From positions 96,855-132,414 of the forward strand of contig PBNZ01000033.1 in assembly GCA_002723275.1 (NCBI GenBank): DNA of 35,560 bases. The letters run 5' to 3'. A model generated the notes under the pieces. That model was given only the letters and a program-made list of their open reading frames with translations. It was not told the origin of the DNA and did no database searches. Origin of the DNA: Planctomycetaceae bacterium (GTDB taxonomy: Bacteria; Planctomycetota; Planctomycetia; Pirellulales; Pirellulaceae). Below, piece by piece: positions 1-8,269 of the stretch. The stretch's first letter is position 1. Each line of letters opens with the position of its first letter. The position numbers and the translations under genes were made by a program.

Positions 1-367
1 CCAACAACTTCTTGAGGTCGGCAGTACTGAGGAAATGCGGAAGTTTCCGAGCAGGCCGCGGGTTTCTTAATGGCTTTGCTGGACTGTTTTCAACCAGACC
101 GTTTCGTTGAGCGAAGCGAAAAAAACTACGCAGAGACGCCAACCGGCGTGATATCGAAGACTTCGCGTAGCCGGCTTCATGGAGTGCTGACACGTAATCC
201 CGCAGATCAAAGGTCGTCACCTGATCCGGCGTGGGATGCGAGCCATCTTCAGCCTGCAAGAACTCAATGAGCGCCTGAAGATCTTCGCGATAGCTCTTGA
301 TGGTCAGCTCTGAAGCATTTCGCTCAACCGACAAATATCTCAGGAAAAGCTCAGTGGACTGCTTCAT
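1..367 (-). CDS. xerC: Tyrosine recombinase XerC, N-terminal part (cut by window edge)
   Basis: Reading the minus strand from an ATG at 367 gives 122 codons without a stop, running off the left edge. The protein begins MKQSTELFLRYLSVERNAS and contains LTIKSYREDLQALIEFL and SSISRRLASLRSFFRF. This is the SAM-like core-binding domain typical of XerC/XerD integrases, ending in the usual ARKLPHFLSTADL linker that leads into the catalytic domain. The catalytic R-H-R-H-Y residues lie outside the window. XerC with XerD resolves chromosome dimers at dif; the choice of XerC over XerD is inferred from general resemblance and is not certain. The gene lies 54 bp downstream of the small gene at 422-703 on the same strand and is probably co-transcribed with it. 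Confidence 0.88.
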   Translation of the reverse strand, partial: MKQSTELFLRYLSVERNASELTIKSYREDLQALIEFLQAEDGSHPTPDQVTTFDLRDYVSALHEAGYAKSSISRRLASLRSFFRFAQRNGLVENSPAKPLRNPRPARKLPHFLSTADLKKLL

Positions 368-421
368 CGGTTGGAAAGGATGCCATCAAGGCAGTTCAAG
401 CAAGCCTCGCCGTGACCGACT

Positions 422-703
422 TTAGGTGAAACTACTGTCGTCGTTCCAAGGATCCACGAAATCAGTGGAGTCCGGGGCCTGCGTAAAGGATGACAATCGG
501 CTTTGGATAGGATCGGCTTCGCTGGCTTGACGACGAATCTTCTGGCTCAGCACGGCTGCATCGTACCAACTGAAGCTCAATTCTGGATTCGAAGCATATC
601 TACCCAGCAAGCGAAGCGTCTCGGAACGATTCGAATCGTTGTAGAGAAAAATGTATCTCTCTTCTCCCTTAACCAGGGCAAGAACATTGATATCGTCTGA
701 CAC
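422..703 (-). CDS. Small conserved hypothetical protein (93 aa)
   Basis: The frame can extend to 757, but a GTG at 703 is the better start. It is preceded by a strong AGGAGGAGG Shine-Dalgarno with about 6 bases of spacing, and the extra upstream residues look non-coding. The protein starts (M)SDDINVLALVKGEERYIFLY and goes on to LRLLGRYASNPELSFSWYDA. It is soluble, has no signal peptide or membrane segment, and ends in an acidic tail (DFVDPWNDDSS). I know of no function. It resembles small planctomycete proteins seen near xerC, but that is from memory. It sits upstream of xerC on the same strand, so one transcript is likely. Confidence 0.75.
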   Translation of the reverse strand: MSDDINVLALVKGEERYIFLYNDSNRSETLRLLGRYASNPELSFSWYDAAVLSQKIRRQASEADPIQSRLSSFTQAPDSTDFVDPWNDDSSFT

Positions 704-1312
704 TTCAAGCCTCCTCCTGAACGCTACTACAAGCGCCGCGCGTTGATCCGTCAACATGGGGCGTTACGGACATATCGGTCCTCATCCCAGGACAACGCCA
801 CCTGCGTTAGAACCTATGTGCGATTCCGTCGAAGGACTTATCTCGTGACCGTTCGAATCGGTGTAATCGATAAGGTTGAAACACCATGATGGTGACAGAA
901 CTGCTAGGTTCGCCGGCGCACCACCCCAGTCACCAGCATGACTTTCGTTCCTTTGACAGCAAAATCCTGAACCTGTGACAAACAACGACTCGGAGTCATC
1001 AACGGAGTCATCAAGCGACACGAGCAACAGCCGTTCCTCCTTGATTATTCGAACCTCCGTGGTTGTTCATCAAATGGATACCAGCCCGTTGCTCATAATT
1101 CTGCCAGCGCCCTACTAATCTCGGGGATACGGTTATTGCTGTCACTGCTGCGACATTGGTTGACACCTTGTATCGATGCCCGCATCGCCGTTGGAGAACG
1201 TTTATTTGAGCTTGAGCCAGTCGTCCGGATCGACTAAATACCCAACGCGAATATCGGGCGAATCGCTCATATCGCCTGACCTGAGGCATTCTTTCCCTGA
1301 GGACCTGTTGCT
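704..1312. other. Gene-free stretch between the xerC unit and the SH3 gene
   Basis: About 600 bp separate two divergent genes. Open frames of 81 and 92 codons on the minus strand (782-1027, 1011-1289) have no recognisable domain, poor codon character and no good ribosome binding site, so I do not call them. Visible items are a perfect tandem 12-mer (CGGAGTCATCAA twice, 991-1014) and a weak promoter-like pair upstream of the SH3 gene (TTGAGC at 1212, TAAATA at 1235, spacing 17). No tRNA or other RNA gene was recognised. Confidence 0.6.
1212..1240 (+). promoter_or_regulatory. Possible sigma-70-type promoter for the SH3 protein gene
   Basis: TTGAGC (1212-1217) and TAAATA (1235-1240) are separated by 17 bp, about 70 bp before the ATG at 1313. 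The -35 matches 4 of 6 bases and the -10 only 3 of 6, so this is a weak call based on spacing and position. Confidence 0.22.
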
Positions 1313-2602
1313 ATGAAATGCCAGCATGCTGTCGCAATGCTACTCACCTTATGCTTGACTGGGACAGCCAGCGGGGCACCGCCGTATCAAGCCGTGATTA
1401 AGACGCAAGAGGCGACGGTTCGAAGCGGCCCGGGTCATGATTACTACGCAACATCCACCCTGGAAAAGGGAGAAACGGTCGAAGTTTATCGACGTGTCGG
1501 CAAAACATGGTGTGCCATTCGACCTCCAGCTACCAGCTACAGCTGGGTGTTAGCACGGGATGTCGAAACGACGGATTCACCGGACCTGATGCGGATAACC
1601 CATTCCAATGCCAAATCACGAGTTGGCTCGCAGCTTCTCGATTCAAGTAACGTTGAATACGTTTCGTTACACGAAGGAGAAATTGTCAAAGTAATCGGTG
1701 CCGTCCAACCAATGCCCGGAAGCTCCAAGCTTGCCTATCGTATTGAACCTCCTGCCGGTGAATTTCGTTGGATTCATCAACGCTATCTCGAACTGATCGG
1801 AAAATCGATCGCGCCGGAAACCCAAGCGACCGGAAGTGGCGTGGCTCGAGTCAGCTTTGAAAGCCAAGCGAGCGAAGATTCATCTTCCGAGACCGAGACG
1901 ACCAAGCGAACTTCCATGTCGACAGTCCCGATTCCGGGTCGTGGGACCGAGATTCAGTCGAAGAATTCGACGGACTTTGAATCTCCCCTGGATGTCCCGA
2001 AACCGGAAACCCCTCCCCTGGCTCAGTTCGACTCCCAAGAGCTGAATCTGTTGAGTGCAAAACTCTCACAGATGGTCGCCAATCCTGTGGACGAGTGGAA
2101 TTTAGGGGGACTGCATGCTGGCATCCAACAGGTCGTAGCCACATCCCAAGATCCTGCCATACGTCAGCAGGCCGTTCAGCTGAGAAATCGCCTGGCAGAG
2201 TTTGACCAACTGCAACGACGTCATCGACTCTTATCTGGGGATTCTGCGTCGGTCAGTCAAGCTTCGTTCGAGCAACTATCGCCGCAGAACCAAGGCGGCG
2301 TTATTCCCTGGTCAATCATTCCCAAACTGGCAAAACCTTTGCCCAAGTCCCGGGAAGTCCCGTTTGAAGGAGAGGGCTGGTTGATTCCAGTGTTCACGAA
2401 TCGACGAGACATTCCCAGCTATGCATTGACGAACGACGACGGCGCCATTCTGTATTTCGTGACGCCAAGACCAGGCCTGAACCTACGACGTTATCTGCGT
2501 AAACGAGTTGGTATCGTCGGTTCGACGATGCCGACAGGGCCACGAGAGCAGGCTCAATTGACCGCTCAACGCGTTGTCATGCTCGACCGACACCAACGTT
2601 AG
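1313..2602 (+). CDS. Secreted protein with bacterial SH3 domains
   Basis: The 429-residue protein starts at an ATG preceded by TGAGGA. Residues 1-21 form a signal peptide (MKCQHAVAMLLTLCLTGTASG). A first bacterial SH3 (SH3b) domain spans about residues 26-87, with the typical ATVRSGPGHDYYATSTLEKG and ending in SYSWVLARDV. A second, more divergent copy covers about 95-165 (VSLHEGEIVKVIGA to FRWIHQRYLELIG). A Ser/Thr/Pro-rich linker follows, then a helical stretch around 240-300 and a basic C-terminal domain (GEGWLIPVFTNRRDIPSYAL). SH3b domains usually bind peptidoglycan or other cell-wall peptides, so a periplasmic or envelope role is likely. The exact function is unknown. The next secreted protein gene follows after 185 bp in the same direction. 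Confidence 0.85.
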   Translation: MKCQHAVAMLLTLCLTGTASGAPPYQAVIKTQEATVRSGPGHDYYATSTLEKGETVEVYRRVGKTWCAIRPPATSYSWVLARDVETTDSPDLMRITHSNAKSRVGSQLLDSSNVEYVSLHEGEIVKVIGAVQPMPGSSKLAYRIEPPAGEFRWIHQRYLELIGKSIAPETQATGSGVARVSFESQASEDSSSETETTKRTSMSTVPIPGRGTEIQSKNSTDFESPLDVPKPETPPLAQFDSQELNLLSAKLSQMVANPVDEWNLGGLHAGIQQVVATSQDPAIRQQAVQLRNRLAEFDQLQRRHRLLSGDSASVSQASFEQLSPQNQGGVIPWSIIPKLAKPLPKSREVPFEGEGWLIPVFTNRRDIPSYALTNDDGAILYFVTPRPGLNLRRYLRKRVGIVGSTMPTGPREQAQLTAQRVVMLDRHQR

Positions 2603-2787
2603 ACGGCATAGATTTGAGTGCATGCGTCAACGATGAATCACCCGATTGCTGCTGCCAGCAGCCGGATGGTTTCATGCCGTCACTCAAAAATTAACTGTCC
2701 AACGCCCCCGTTGCCAGCCGAATTACCATTAGAACCGGCAAACCTTGCCAGTCACTATGGTCGTTCAGCAGCTCTTGGGGGGGCGTT

Positions 2788-3684
2788 ATGGAGCGGCGGA
2801 AAAGCTCTGTCATACCGGGCCAGTGCGCAACAGGTCGTCATCGCGACCTGCTTTTGTTGCTAGTCGGCTTGTTTCTCATATCAAGCGTCGTTGTACCTTG
2901 TCGCGCCGCGGCCACGGTCAGCAAGGCGACGACAAGTCGTAGCGCGAAAGAGAATGCGATTGATAGCATTCCCTTCGAGAACCTAACGCCCGAGGCGCGC
3001 CAACGGATCAACCGCGTTATTAAGAAGCCCAGCATGTATCGTCGCATGCCCATGAATGTGGTTTCTTGCGACCCGAAGATGTATCAGTTCCTGGTTCGTC
3101 ATCCCGAAGTGATTGTCAACATCTGGCAATTGATGGGCATCACCAAGGTAAGCTGCAAACGAATGGGGCCGTTTACGATGGATGCCGCCGACGGCGTTGG
3201 CACCGTCACGTCGGTTGAATTAGTCTACGGCGACAAGGATACTCACATCATCTTCTGCGAAGGACATTACAACGGTCCTTTGTTCCGCCGTCCTCTGACC
3301 GGTCGCTGCGTATTGGTCTTGAAGAGCAAGTATCGGCAAGATCAAAACGCTGCTTGGAATGTCACAAACCGACTCGATGTCTTCCTTCAGGTCGATCATG
3401 TGGGAGTCGATGTATTCACGCGTACGCTGCATCCACTATTGGGCAAATCTGCCGATATCAACTTTGTCGAGTCGACCAAATTTTTAGAGCGTATTTCAAG
3501 GACGTCCGAGAGCAACGGTCCCGGCATGCAGAGACTTGCGGCCCGTCTCGACCAGGTCGATGCTGACGTCAAGCAACGTTTTGCGGAATTGGCGACAGAC
3601 GTCTATATCGACGCAAGGCGTAAGCGTGAAGCCGAGGCCCCAGGAGCAACGACGGCTTCTAAACAGAACTCTTTTTCCCGGTAA
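2788..3684 (+). CDS. Secreted protein of unknown function (298 aa)
   Basis: It starts at an ATG about 5 bases after a G-rich run that can act as a Shine-Dalgarno. The N-terminus is long and basic (MERRKSSVIPGQ) and is followed by a hydrophobic segment at about residues 19-38 (LLLLLVGLFLISSVVVPCRA), so the protein is probably exported or anchored. The mature part has a conserved look: LTPEARQRINRVIKKPSMYR, an IWQLMGITKVSCKRMGPFTM segment, VELVYGDKDTHIIFCEG, and a VDVFTRTLHPLLGKSADINF stretch near 210-232. I do not recognise a named domain. The end is charged and low in complexity. It ends 5 bp before the stop of the convergent hisG gene. Confidence 0.8.
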   Translation: MERRKSSVIPGQCATGRHRDLLLLLVGLFLISSVVVPCRAAATVSKATTSRSAKENAIDSIPFENLTPEARQRINRVIKKPSMYRRMPMNVVSCDPKMYQFLVRHPEVIVNIWQLMGITKVSCKRMGPFTMDAADGVGTVTSVELVYGDKDTHIIFCEGHYNGPLFRRPLTGRCVLVLKSKYRQDQNAAWNVTNRLDVFLQVDHVGVDVFTRTLHPLLGKSADINFVESTKFLERISRTSESNGPGMQRLAARLDQVDADVKQRFAELATDVYIDARRKREAEAPGATTASKQNSFSR

Positions 3685-3689
3685 ACCGC

Positions 3690-4541
3690 CTACAGACGGC
3701 AGTTGCCGATTTTGGTTTCGAGAATCGCCGAAGCTCCTAAAGCTTCGAGCTCTTCCATGACTCGAATCACGTCCTTATGGAGCACCATTACCCTCACGGC
3801 ACACCAGTCCTGATCTTCAAGAGGATTCACCGTCGGTGAATTGAAGCCAGGAGTGATCAACTCGGCTTCAGCAAGTCGTTCTCGAGGCAGATTGTATTCC
3901 AACAACGAATAACTACGCGCGATGACCACACCCTCTAATCGGCGGACGACTCGGTCCGCGAGCTCCGCCTGAGCACAACTTGAATTCTGAATCAGAACGG
4001 TTTCGTAATTCCCAATTTCGTCAAGGATGCGTAGGCGATTTGCCGCGAGCGTACTTCCGGTTTCGACAAGATCGACGATCGCATCAGCAACGCCCAACGC
4101 GATCATGATTTCTACCGAACCCGATAGTTTGACAAGATGAGCCTTTGCGTCATGTTCCGCGAGATAACGTTCAGTGGTGCGGGGGAAAGTCGAGGCCACT
4201 CGAGTCCCATCCAAGTCCGACGCTTTGTTCAGATCGCTGTCTTCGGGGACACAGACTGCGAGACGACATTTGCCAACTCCTAAATGCAACCGCGTTTCGA
4301 CGTCGACCTCGCTTTCTGTGACCAAGTCGCTGCCTGTAATCCCCATGTCGATCGCGCCCTCCGCACACAACACAGGAATGTCATCGGTCCGCAGAAAGGT
4401 GATATCAACGGGTATCTCACGAACCCGAGCAAAGAGGCTGCGGTTCTGGCGACGAAAGCTGAGCCCGGCCTGTTTCAACAAGTCCGAAGCGAGTTCGCTT
4501 AACCGTCCCTTACTGGGAACTCCGATGCGTAGATTTCGCAT
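3690..4541 (-). CDS. hisG: ATP phosphoribosyltransferase, long form (HisG)
   Basis: HisG catalyses the first step of histidine synthesis, joining ATP and PRPP. The open frame extends to 4625, but the family start is the ATG at 4541, giving 283 residues beginning MRNLRIGVPSKGRLSELASD. Visible motifs are GAIDMGITGSDLV (about 62-74), the PRPP-binding DLVETGSTL (157-165) and IQNSSCA. A C-terminal domain after about residue 210 (NPLEDQDWCAVRVMVLH) marks the long, hexameric form that carries the histidine-binding regulatory domain and needs no HisZ. The extra upstream codons would overlap hisE, which supports the shorter start. hisE ends 16 bp upstream, so the two form an operon. No other his genes are in the window. 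Confidence 0.96.
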   Translation of the reverse strand: MRNLRIGVPSKGRLSELASDLLKQAGLSFRRQNRSLFARVREIPVDITFLRTDDIPVLCAEGAIDMGITGSDLVTESEVDVETRLHLGVGKCRLAVCVPEDSDLNKASDLDGTRVASTFPRTTERYLAEHDAKAHLVKLSGSVEIMIALGVADAIVDLVETGSTLAANRLRILDEIGNYETVLIQNSSCAQAELADRVVRRLEGVVIARSYSLLEYNLPRERLAEAELITPGFNSPTVNPLEDQDWCAVRVMVLHKDVIRVMEELEALGASAILETKIGNCRL

Positions 4542-4557
4542 TTTTTCCGTTCTTGCC

Positions 4558-4890
4558 TTACGATCGAGACGCCTTTTCGTCGAGTCCAGAAGTCCCAAAT
4601 CGCCGCGCCAACTCGTTGGCAACACGATCCAAAGGAATTCGCTGGTGACCCAACATCACAAACAAGTGGTAGATCAGATCTGCCGATTCATAGACCAAAT
4701 GGTCGCCGTTATCCTCGTCAACCTCGTAAGCCGCTTCAACAACCTCAGCAGCCTCCTCCGTGATCTTGCCGCCAATCTTTTCGACGCCGCCTTCAAACAG
4801 AGCGGTCGTATAGGACCGTTCAGGCGGATTATCGCGGCGATCTTCGATGATCTCCATCAACTGGGAAAAAATGTCAAGCGAAGACGACAT
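4558..4890 (-). CDS. hisE: Phosphoribosyl-ATP pyrophosphatase (HisE)
   Basis: HisE hydrolyses phosphoribosyl-ATP to phosphoribosyl-AMP, the step right after HisG. With the ATG at 4890 the protein has 110 residues, the usual size of stand-alone HisE. It shows the MazG-like all-alpha fold with metal-binding acidic residues EEAAE (45-49) and ESADLIYHLFVML (68-80, E68 and D71), and the phosphate-contacting GGVEKIGGK before them. The frame extends to 4947, but the added residues do not look like HisE, and an AGAGG lies about 10 bases before the chosen ATG. It is first in the hisE-hisG pair and diverges from miaA. Confidence 0.93.
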   Translation of the reverse strand: MSSSLDIFSQLMEIIEDRRDNPPERSYTTALFEGGVEKIGGKITEEAAEVVEAAYEVDEDNGDHLVYESADLIYHLFVMLGHQRIPLDRVANELARRFGTSGLDEKASRS

Positions 4891-5034
4891 TGCGTCAAAA
4901 CCTCTTCTCACAAGCCAATTTGCCGCGCACAATAACGGACTTTTCACCTCATAAGCATAGAGTACTGAAGACGGCCTCGATGGAGCAAATTTTCCGGCTT
5001 TTTCAGAACTAAGTGCTTATCGTAGACCGATAAC

Positions 5035-5046
5035 TGTCAGCTGACA
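5035..5046. promoter_or_regulatory. Perfect 12-bp palindrome just upstream of miaA
   Basis: TGTCAGCTGACA is a perfect dyad centred at 5040/5041. The symmetry continues outward with mismatches at some positions. It ends 9 bases before the miaA ATG, where a Shine-Dalgarno would normally sit, and lies in the 165-bp gap shared with divergent hisE. It could be an operator or a translational hairpin; nothing in the sequence decides which. Confidence 0.35.
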
Positions 5047-5055
5047 ATTGCCCCC

Positions 5056-6000
5056 ATGACCGACGATACTCTCGATCCTGAACTGAGAATCTCCGATTGC
5101 TGGTTCCTGACTGGCCCCACCGCAAGCGGTAAAACTCAAATCGGGATGGAATTGGCAAAGCGGCTGGACGCCGAAATTATCTCGCTCGACTCCATGGCAA
5201 TCTACGTCGGCATGGACATCGGCACCGCCAAACCGAGTATCGAACAGCGGTCTCTCATACCGCATCATCTGATCGATATCGTCACTCCGGACCAGACCTA
5301 CAGCGTTTCCGATTATGTCGATGCCGCTCAAGAATGCATTCGCGACATTCGTTCCCGCAATAAAGCCGTTTTGTTTGTAGGCGGCACCCCCCTCTATCTC
5401 AAGAGCCTGCTGCGAGGCACCTTCATCGGTCCACCGGCCGATGAAGAATTCCGTCAGAGGATCCAAGATGAGATTCAACGAGTGGGAACCGAAGCACTGC
5501 ACACCCGACTTCAACAAGTCGATCCGCTATCCGCATCAAAGTTACACCCCAACGATGTGCGGCGCATCATTCGAGCGCTTGAGGTTCACAAAGCGACAGG
5601 TCAGCCGATCAGCCATCTGCAACTGCAATTCGAGGCAGCTCGCAAGGCCGAGAATTGCCGCGTTTTTGTGCTGGATTGGCCTCGCCCAACTTTGCATCAA
5701 CGGATTAATGAACGAGTCGATGAGATGTTCGACCTAGGGTTGGTTCGTGAAGTCCAAGAACTGGAAGACAAAGGCAACCTCAGCCGAACAGCTCGACAAG
5801 CGGTCGGTTATGCAGAAGTGATTGCCCATCTTGCCGGAAAAGCCGATTTGGATTTTGTCGTGCATCGGACGAAAAGCCGAACTCGTCAATTCGCCAAGCG
5901 GCAAATCACATGGTTCCGCAGCCTCAGCGAATGTCGATGGATTGCCAGGCAAAATGACCAATCCGCTCAAGAGGTTGCCGACGCCATCTTTGCGACCTGA
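5056..6000 (+). CDS. miaA: tRNA dimethylallyltransferase (MiaA)
   Basis: MiaA adds a dimethylallyl group to A37 in tRNAs that read UNN codons. The 314-residue protein has the P-loop GPTASGKT (residues 20-27), the DSMAIYVGMDIGTAKP segment (45-60, usually DSMQVY), the HHLIDIV and FVGGTPLYLKSLLRG motifs, HPNDVRRIIRALEV, and the C-terminal RQFAKRQITWFR. Length is normal. No clear Shine-Dalgarno precedes the ATG; a palindrome occupies that space. The gene diverges from hisE and is followed, after a 390-bp gap, by aspS. Confidence 0.96.
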   Translation: MTDDTLDPELRISDCWFLTGPTASGKTQIGMELAKRLDAEIISLDSMAIYVGMDIGTAKPSIEQRSLIPHHLIDIVTPDQTYSVSDYVDAAQECIRDIRSRNKAVLFVGGTPLYLKSLLRGTFIGPPADEEFRQRIQDEIQRVGTEALHTRLQQVDPLSASKLHPNDVRRIIRALEVHKATGQPISHLQLQFEAARKAENCRVFVLDWPRPTLHQRINERVDEMFDLGLVREVQELEDKGNLSRTARQAVGYAEVIAHLAGKADLDFVVHRTKSRTRQFAKRQITWFRSLSECRWIARQNDQSAQEVADAIFAT

Positions 6001-6393
6001 ACATACCGAAGTTTGTCAAAATACATCGTCTGCGTTGTGGGTGGCGTCGATGTCACTTGCGTGCCCTTCTCCAGGGCCCCAAACGGCCTGACAACGCCGT
6101 TACAGCAAGGCAGGGCCGCAGAGCCTTCAAGGTTCCCTGGAGCACCCTGCTCAATGGAGCACCCTGTCGGGACGGCGAGCAGGCCGGAAACTGGCAATCC
6201 GACTGCGGCATCCCTGAACCTAGCACCCCGGGGAGTGAAGCAGTAAAATGTTGGGTTTGCCCCGGCGTCCATTCTCGAGTGGTTGACGGGGTCGCCTGAC
6301 AACTGGCTTTTCGGTGGCTGTCAGCTAACCTTGCTCAAGTCCCGACTGGCAATCGGCTGGGCCGACAAAGATTTCCCTGAAAAAGGATCTACC
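6001..6393. other. GC-rich, apparently structured gap upstream of aspS
   Basis: No convincing protein is encoded here; the short overlapping frames have no family resemblance. Pairing can be seen by eye: GCCGCAG (6115-6121) with CTGCGGC (6203-6209), continued by CAGG (6111-6114) with CCTG (6213-6216) and AGG (6108-6110) with CCT (6219-6221). ACGCCG (6094-6099) can pair with CGGCGT (6263-6268) outside this. TGGAGCACCCTG is repeated within 6138-6166, and GCCTGACAAC occurs at 6086-6095 and 6294-6303. I looked for tmRNA, RNase P, SRP and 6S signatures and did not find them. It may be an unclassified RNA or a long leader of aspS. Confidence 0.35.
6296..6324 (+). promoter_or_regulatory. Hairpin 70 bp upstream of aspS
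   Basis: CTGACA (6296-6301) pairs with TGTCAG (6319-6324). Inside, ACTG (6302-6305) can pair with CGGT (6312-6315), including one G-U. The TGTCAGCT half resembles the palindrome in front of miaA. No U-run follows, so this is not a normal terminator. Confidence 0.3.
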
Positions 6394-8172
6394 GTGTTAC
6401 GCACCCATACTTGCGGTGAACTCCGCAAATCAAACCAATCCCAAGAGGCCACGCTTTGCGGTTGGGTCGACAGCTACCGAGATCACGGTGGTACCATTTT
6501 TATCGACTTACGGGATCGTTATGGCAAAACACAGGTCGTCTTTGGCCCCGAAAGCGGTGTCGAGCTGCTCGACCAAGGTCGCACGCTGCGTTCCGAAGAT
6601 GTGATTCGAGTTACCGGCATCGTCACGGATCGCCCCGAGGGTACGATCAACCCGAAGCTTGGGACAGGCGAGATCGAGCTCCGTAGCACCGCACTTGAGA
6701 TTCTCAACAAATGTGAAAACGCTCCCTTTGTTCCAACCCAGCAAGATTTGCCGGGTGAAGACCTTCGCTTACGCCACCGTTACTTGGATCTCCGTCGTTC
6801 GGTAATGCAGGACACCTTGGTGCAGCGTAGTCGCATCATCAAAGGAATGCGTGATTACTTCGAAGACAACGATTTCGTCGACATCGAAACACCGATCCTC
6901 GGTCGTAGCACCCCAGAGGGCGCCCGCGATTATCTGGTCCCCAGTCGGGTTCATACGGGCTCGTTTTTCGCGTTGCCGCAATCGCCTCAACTGTACAAAC
7001 AGATTCTCATGATGTCCGGCTACGATCGCTATGTCCAAGTCGCTCGTTGCTTCCGCGACGAAGATCTTCGTGCCGATCGTCAACCGGAATTCACTCAGCT
7101 CGATATGGAAATGTCATTCGTTGAGATGGATGACATCATCAACATGATCGATGGCTTGGTTGCGAAACTTGCCAAAGATTTACTGGGATTGGACATCCCA
7201 CTCCCGCTACCGCGGATGACCTACGACGAAGCGATGGAGCGATTCGGTCACGATGCACCTGACCTTCGTTACGGCATGGAATTGATCGACTGCACGGATC
7301 TGGCGGCACAGGCTGAATTCCGCGTCTTCCGAGGTGTGGCTGACAGCGGGGGTCGCGTCAGAGGCTTCAATGCCAAAGGCGCCGCTGATAAATACTCTCG
7401 AAAAGATATCGATCAACTCACCGAATACGTCGTCCAAGACTTTAAAGCAAAGGGACTAGCCTGGTTCAAAGTTGATGCCGATGGAAAACTCGCCTCTCCG
7501 ATTGCCAAAAACTTCAGCGAAGAACTCCTCGGCCAGTTTGCAGATCGGCTCGACGCTGAACCCGGTGATTTCCTCGTGTTGAGTGCCGATCAATGGGATG
7601 TGACATGTGGAGTGCTCAATGGCTTGAGACGTCGTTTAGCAGCGGAACTAAAGCTCTACGATCCCAAAGCGATGAACTTCTCCTGGGTCGTCGAATTTCC
7701 AATGTTTGACTACGACGACGAAGAGAAACGCTGGGTGGCCATGCACCACCCCTTTACGGCTCCTCGCCCCCGAGATATTGAGGTTTTGGAAAGCGATCCT
7801 TCCAAAGCTCGGGCCCTTGCCTACGACCTTGTCATCAATGGCTCAGAGGCAGGTGGGGGAACCATCCGAATCCACGATAATGCGATTCAATCCAAAGTTT
7901 TCGGATTGCTTGGAATGGACGAGACAACCGCCCAGGAAAGATTTGGCTTTTTGCTTGACGCACTGCGCCTTGGGGCGCCCCCCCACGGTGGAATCGCTTT
8001 GGGCATTGACCGTTTTGTCATGCTCTTTGCTGGCTTGGAGAACATTCGTGACTGCATTGCTTTCCCGAAGACCCAGCGAGCCGCAGACCTCATGACGGGT
8101 GCTCCGAGCACGGTTGACGGCAAACAACTGCGAGAATTGGGGCTTCGCGTCGGCCAAGCTGCTGAAAAGTAA
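6394..8172 (+). CDS. aspS: Aspartyl-tRNA synthetase (AspRS)
   Basis: AspRS charges tRNA with aspartate. The open frame begins at 6283, but the family start is the GTG at 6394, giving 592 residues, the normal bacterial length; an AAGGATC sequence sits just before it. The N-terminus (M)LRTHTCGELRKSNQSQEATL leads into the OB-fold anticodon domain (LCGWVDSYRDHGGTIFIDLR). Class II motif 2 is visible around residues 218-240 (ARCFRDEDLRADRQPEFTQL) and motif 3 at about 531-544 (HGGIALGIDRFVML). The bacterial-type GAD insertion lies between them. I cannot tell from sequence alone whether it is discriminating or also charges tRNA-Asn. Confidence 0.96.
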   Translation: MLRTHTCGELRKSNQSQEATLCGWVDSYRDHGGTIFIDLRDRYGKTQVVFGPESGVELLDQGRTLRSEDVIRVTGIVTDRPEGTINPKLGTGEIELRSTALEILNKCENAPFVPTQQDLPGEDLRLRHRYLDLRRSVMQDTLVQRSRIIKGMRDYFEDNDFVDIETPILGRSTPEGARDYLVPSRVHTGSFFALPQSPQLYKQILMMSGYDRYVQVARCFRDEDLRADRQPEFTQLDMEMSFVEMDDIINMIDGLVAKLAKDLLGLDIPLPLPRMTYDEAMERFGHDAPDLRYGMELIDCTDLAAQAEFRVFRGVADSGGRVRGFNAKGAADKYSRKDIDQLTEYVVQDFKAKGLAWFKVDADGKLASPIAKNFSEELLGQFADRLDAEPGDFLVLSADQWDVTCGVLNGLRRRLAAELKLYDPKAMNFSWVVEFPMFDYDDEEKRWVAMHHPFTAPRPRDIEVLESDPSKARALAYDLVINGSEAGGGTIRIHDNAIQSKVFGLLGMDETTAQERFGFLLDALRLGAPPHGGIALGIDRFVMLFAGLENIRDCIAFPKTQRAADLMTGAPSTVDGKQLRELGLRVGQAAEK

Positions 8173-8269
8173 AAACCGGTCTCGCGATAATCTCAAAAAG
8201 CGGTCAGAATCGGCGACCTGCACCTTGAGCGATTGGACACAGCACTAGGCGTCTTCGTAGGAGAATCGA

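Noticed and set aside
991-1014. Tandem 12-mer as a start of an iteron array or origin
   Set aside because: Only two copies, no DnaA boxes or AT-rich stretch nearby.
782-1289. Two overlapping minus-strand open frames (81 and 92 codons) upstream of the SH3 gene
   Set aside because: No domain, no good ribosome binding site, and composition unlike neighbouring genes; the first frame merely translates the tandem 12-mer.
4174-4935. Long plus-strand frame (253 codons) across hisG and hisE
   Set aside because: It is antisense to two confidently assigned genes and has no recognisable domain.
6112-6270. Possible SRP, RNase P, 6S or tmRNA gene
   Set aside because: The conserved core motifs of these RNAs are not present; only general hairpin potential and a short CCGGAA match were seen.
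6013-6302. Several short frames on both strands in the gap before aspS
   Set aside because: They overlap one another, have no family resemblance, and the DNA looks structured instead of coding.
6086-6303. Ten-base direct repeat GCCTGACAAC flanking about 200 bp, like a target-site duplication
   Set aside because: No terminal inverted repeats or transposase; ten bases of identity can arise by chance in GC-rich DNA.
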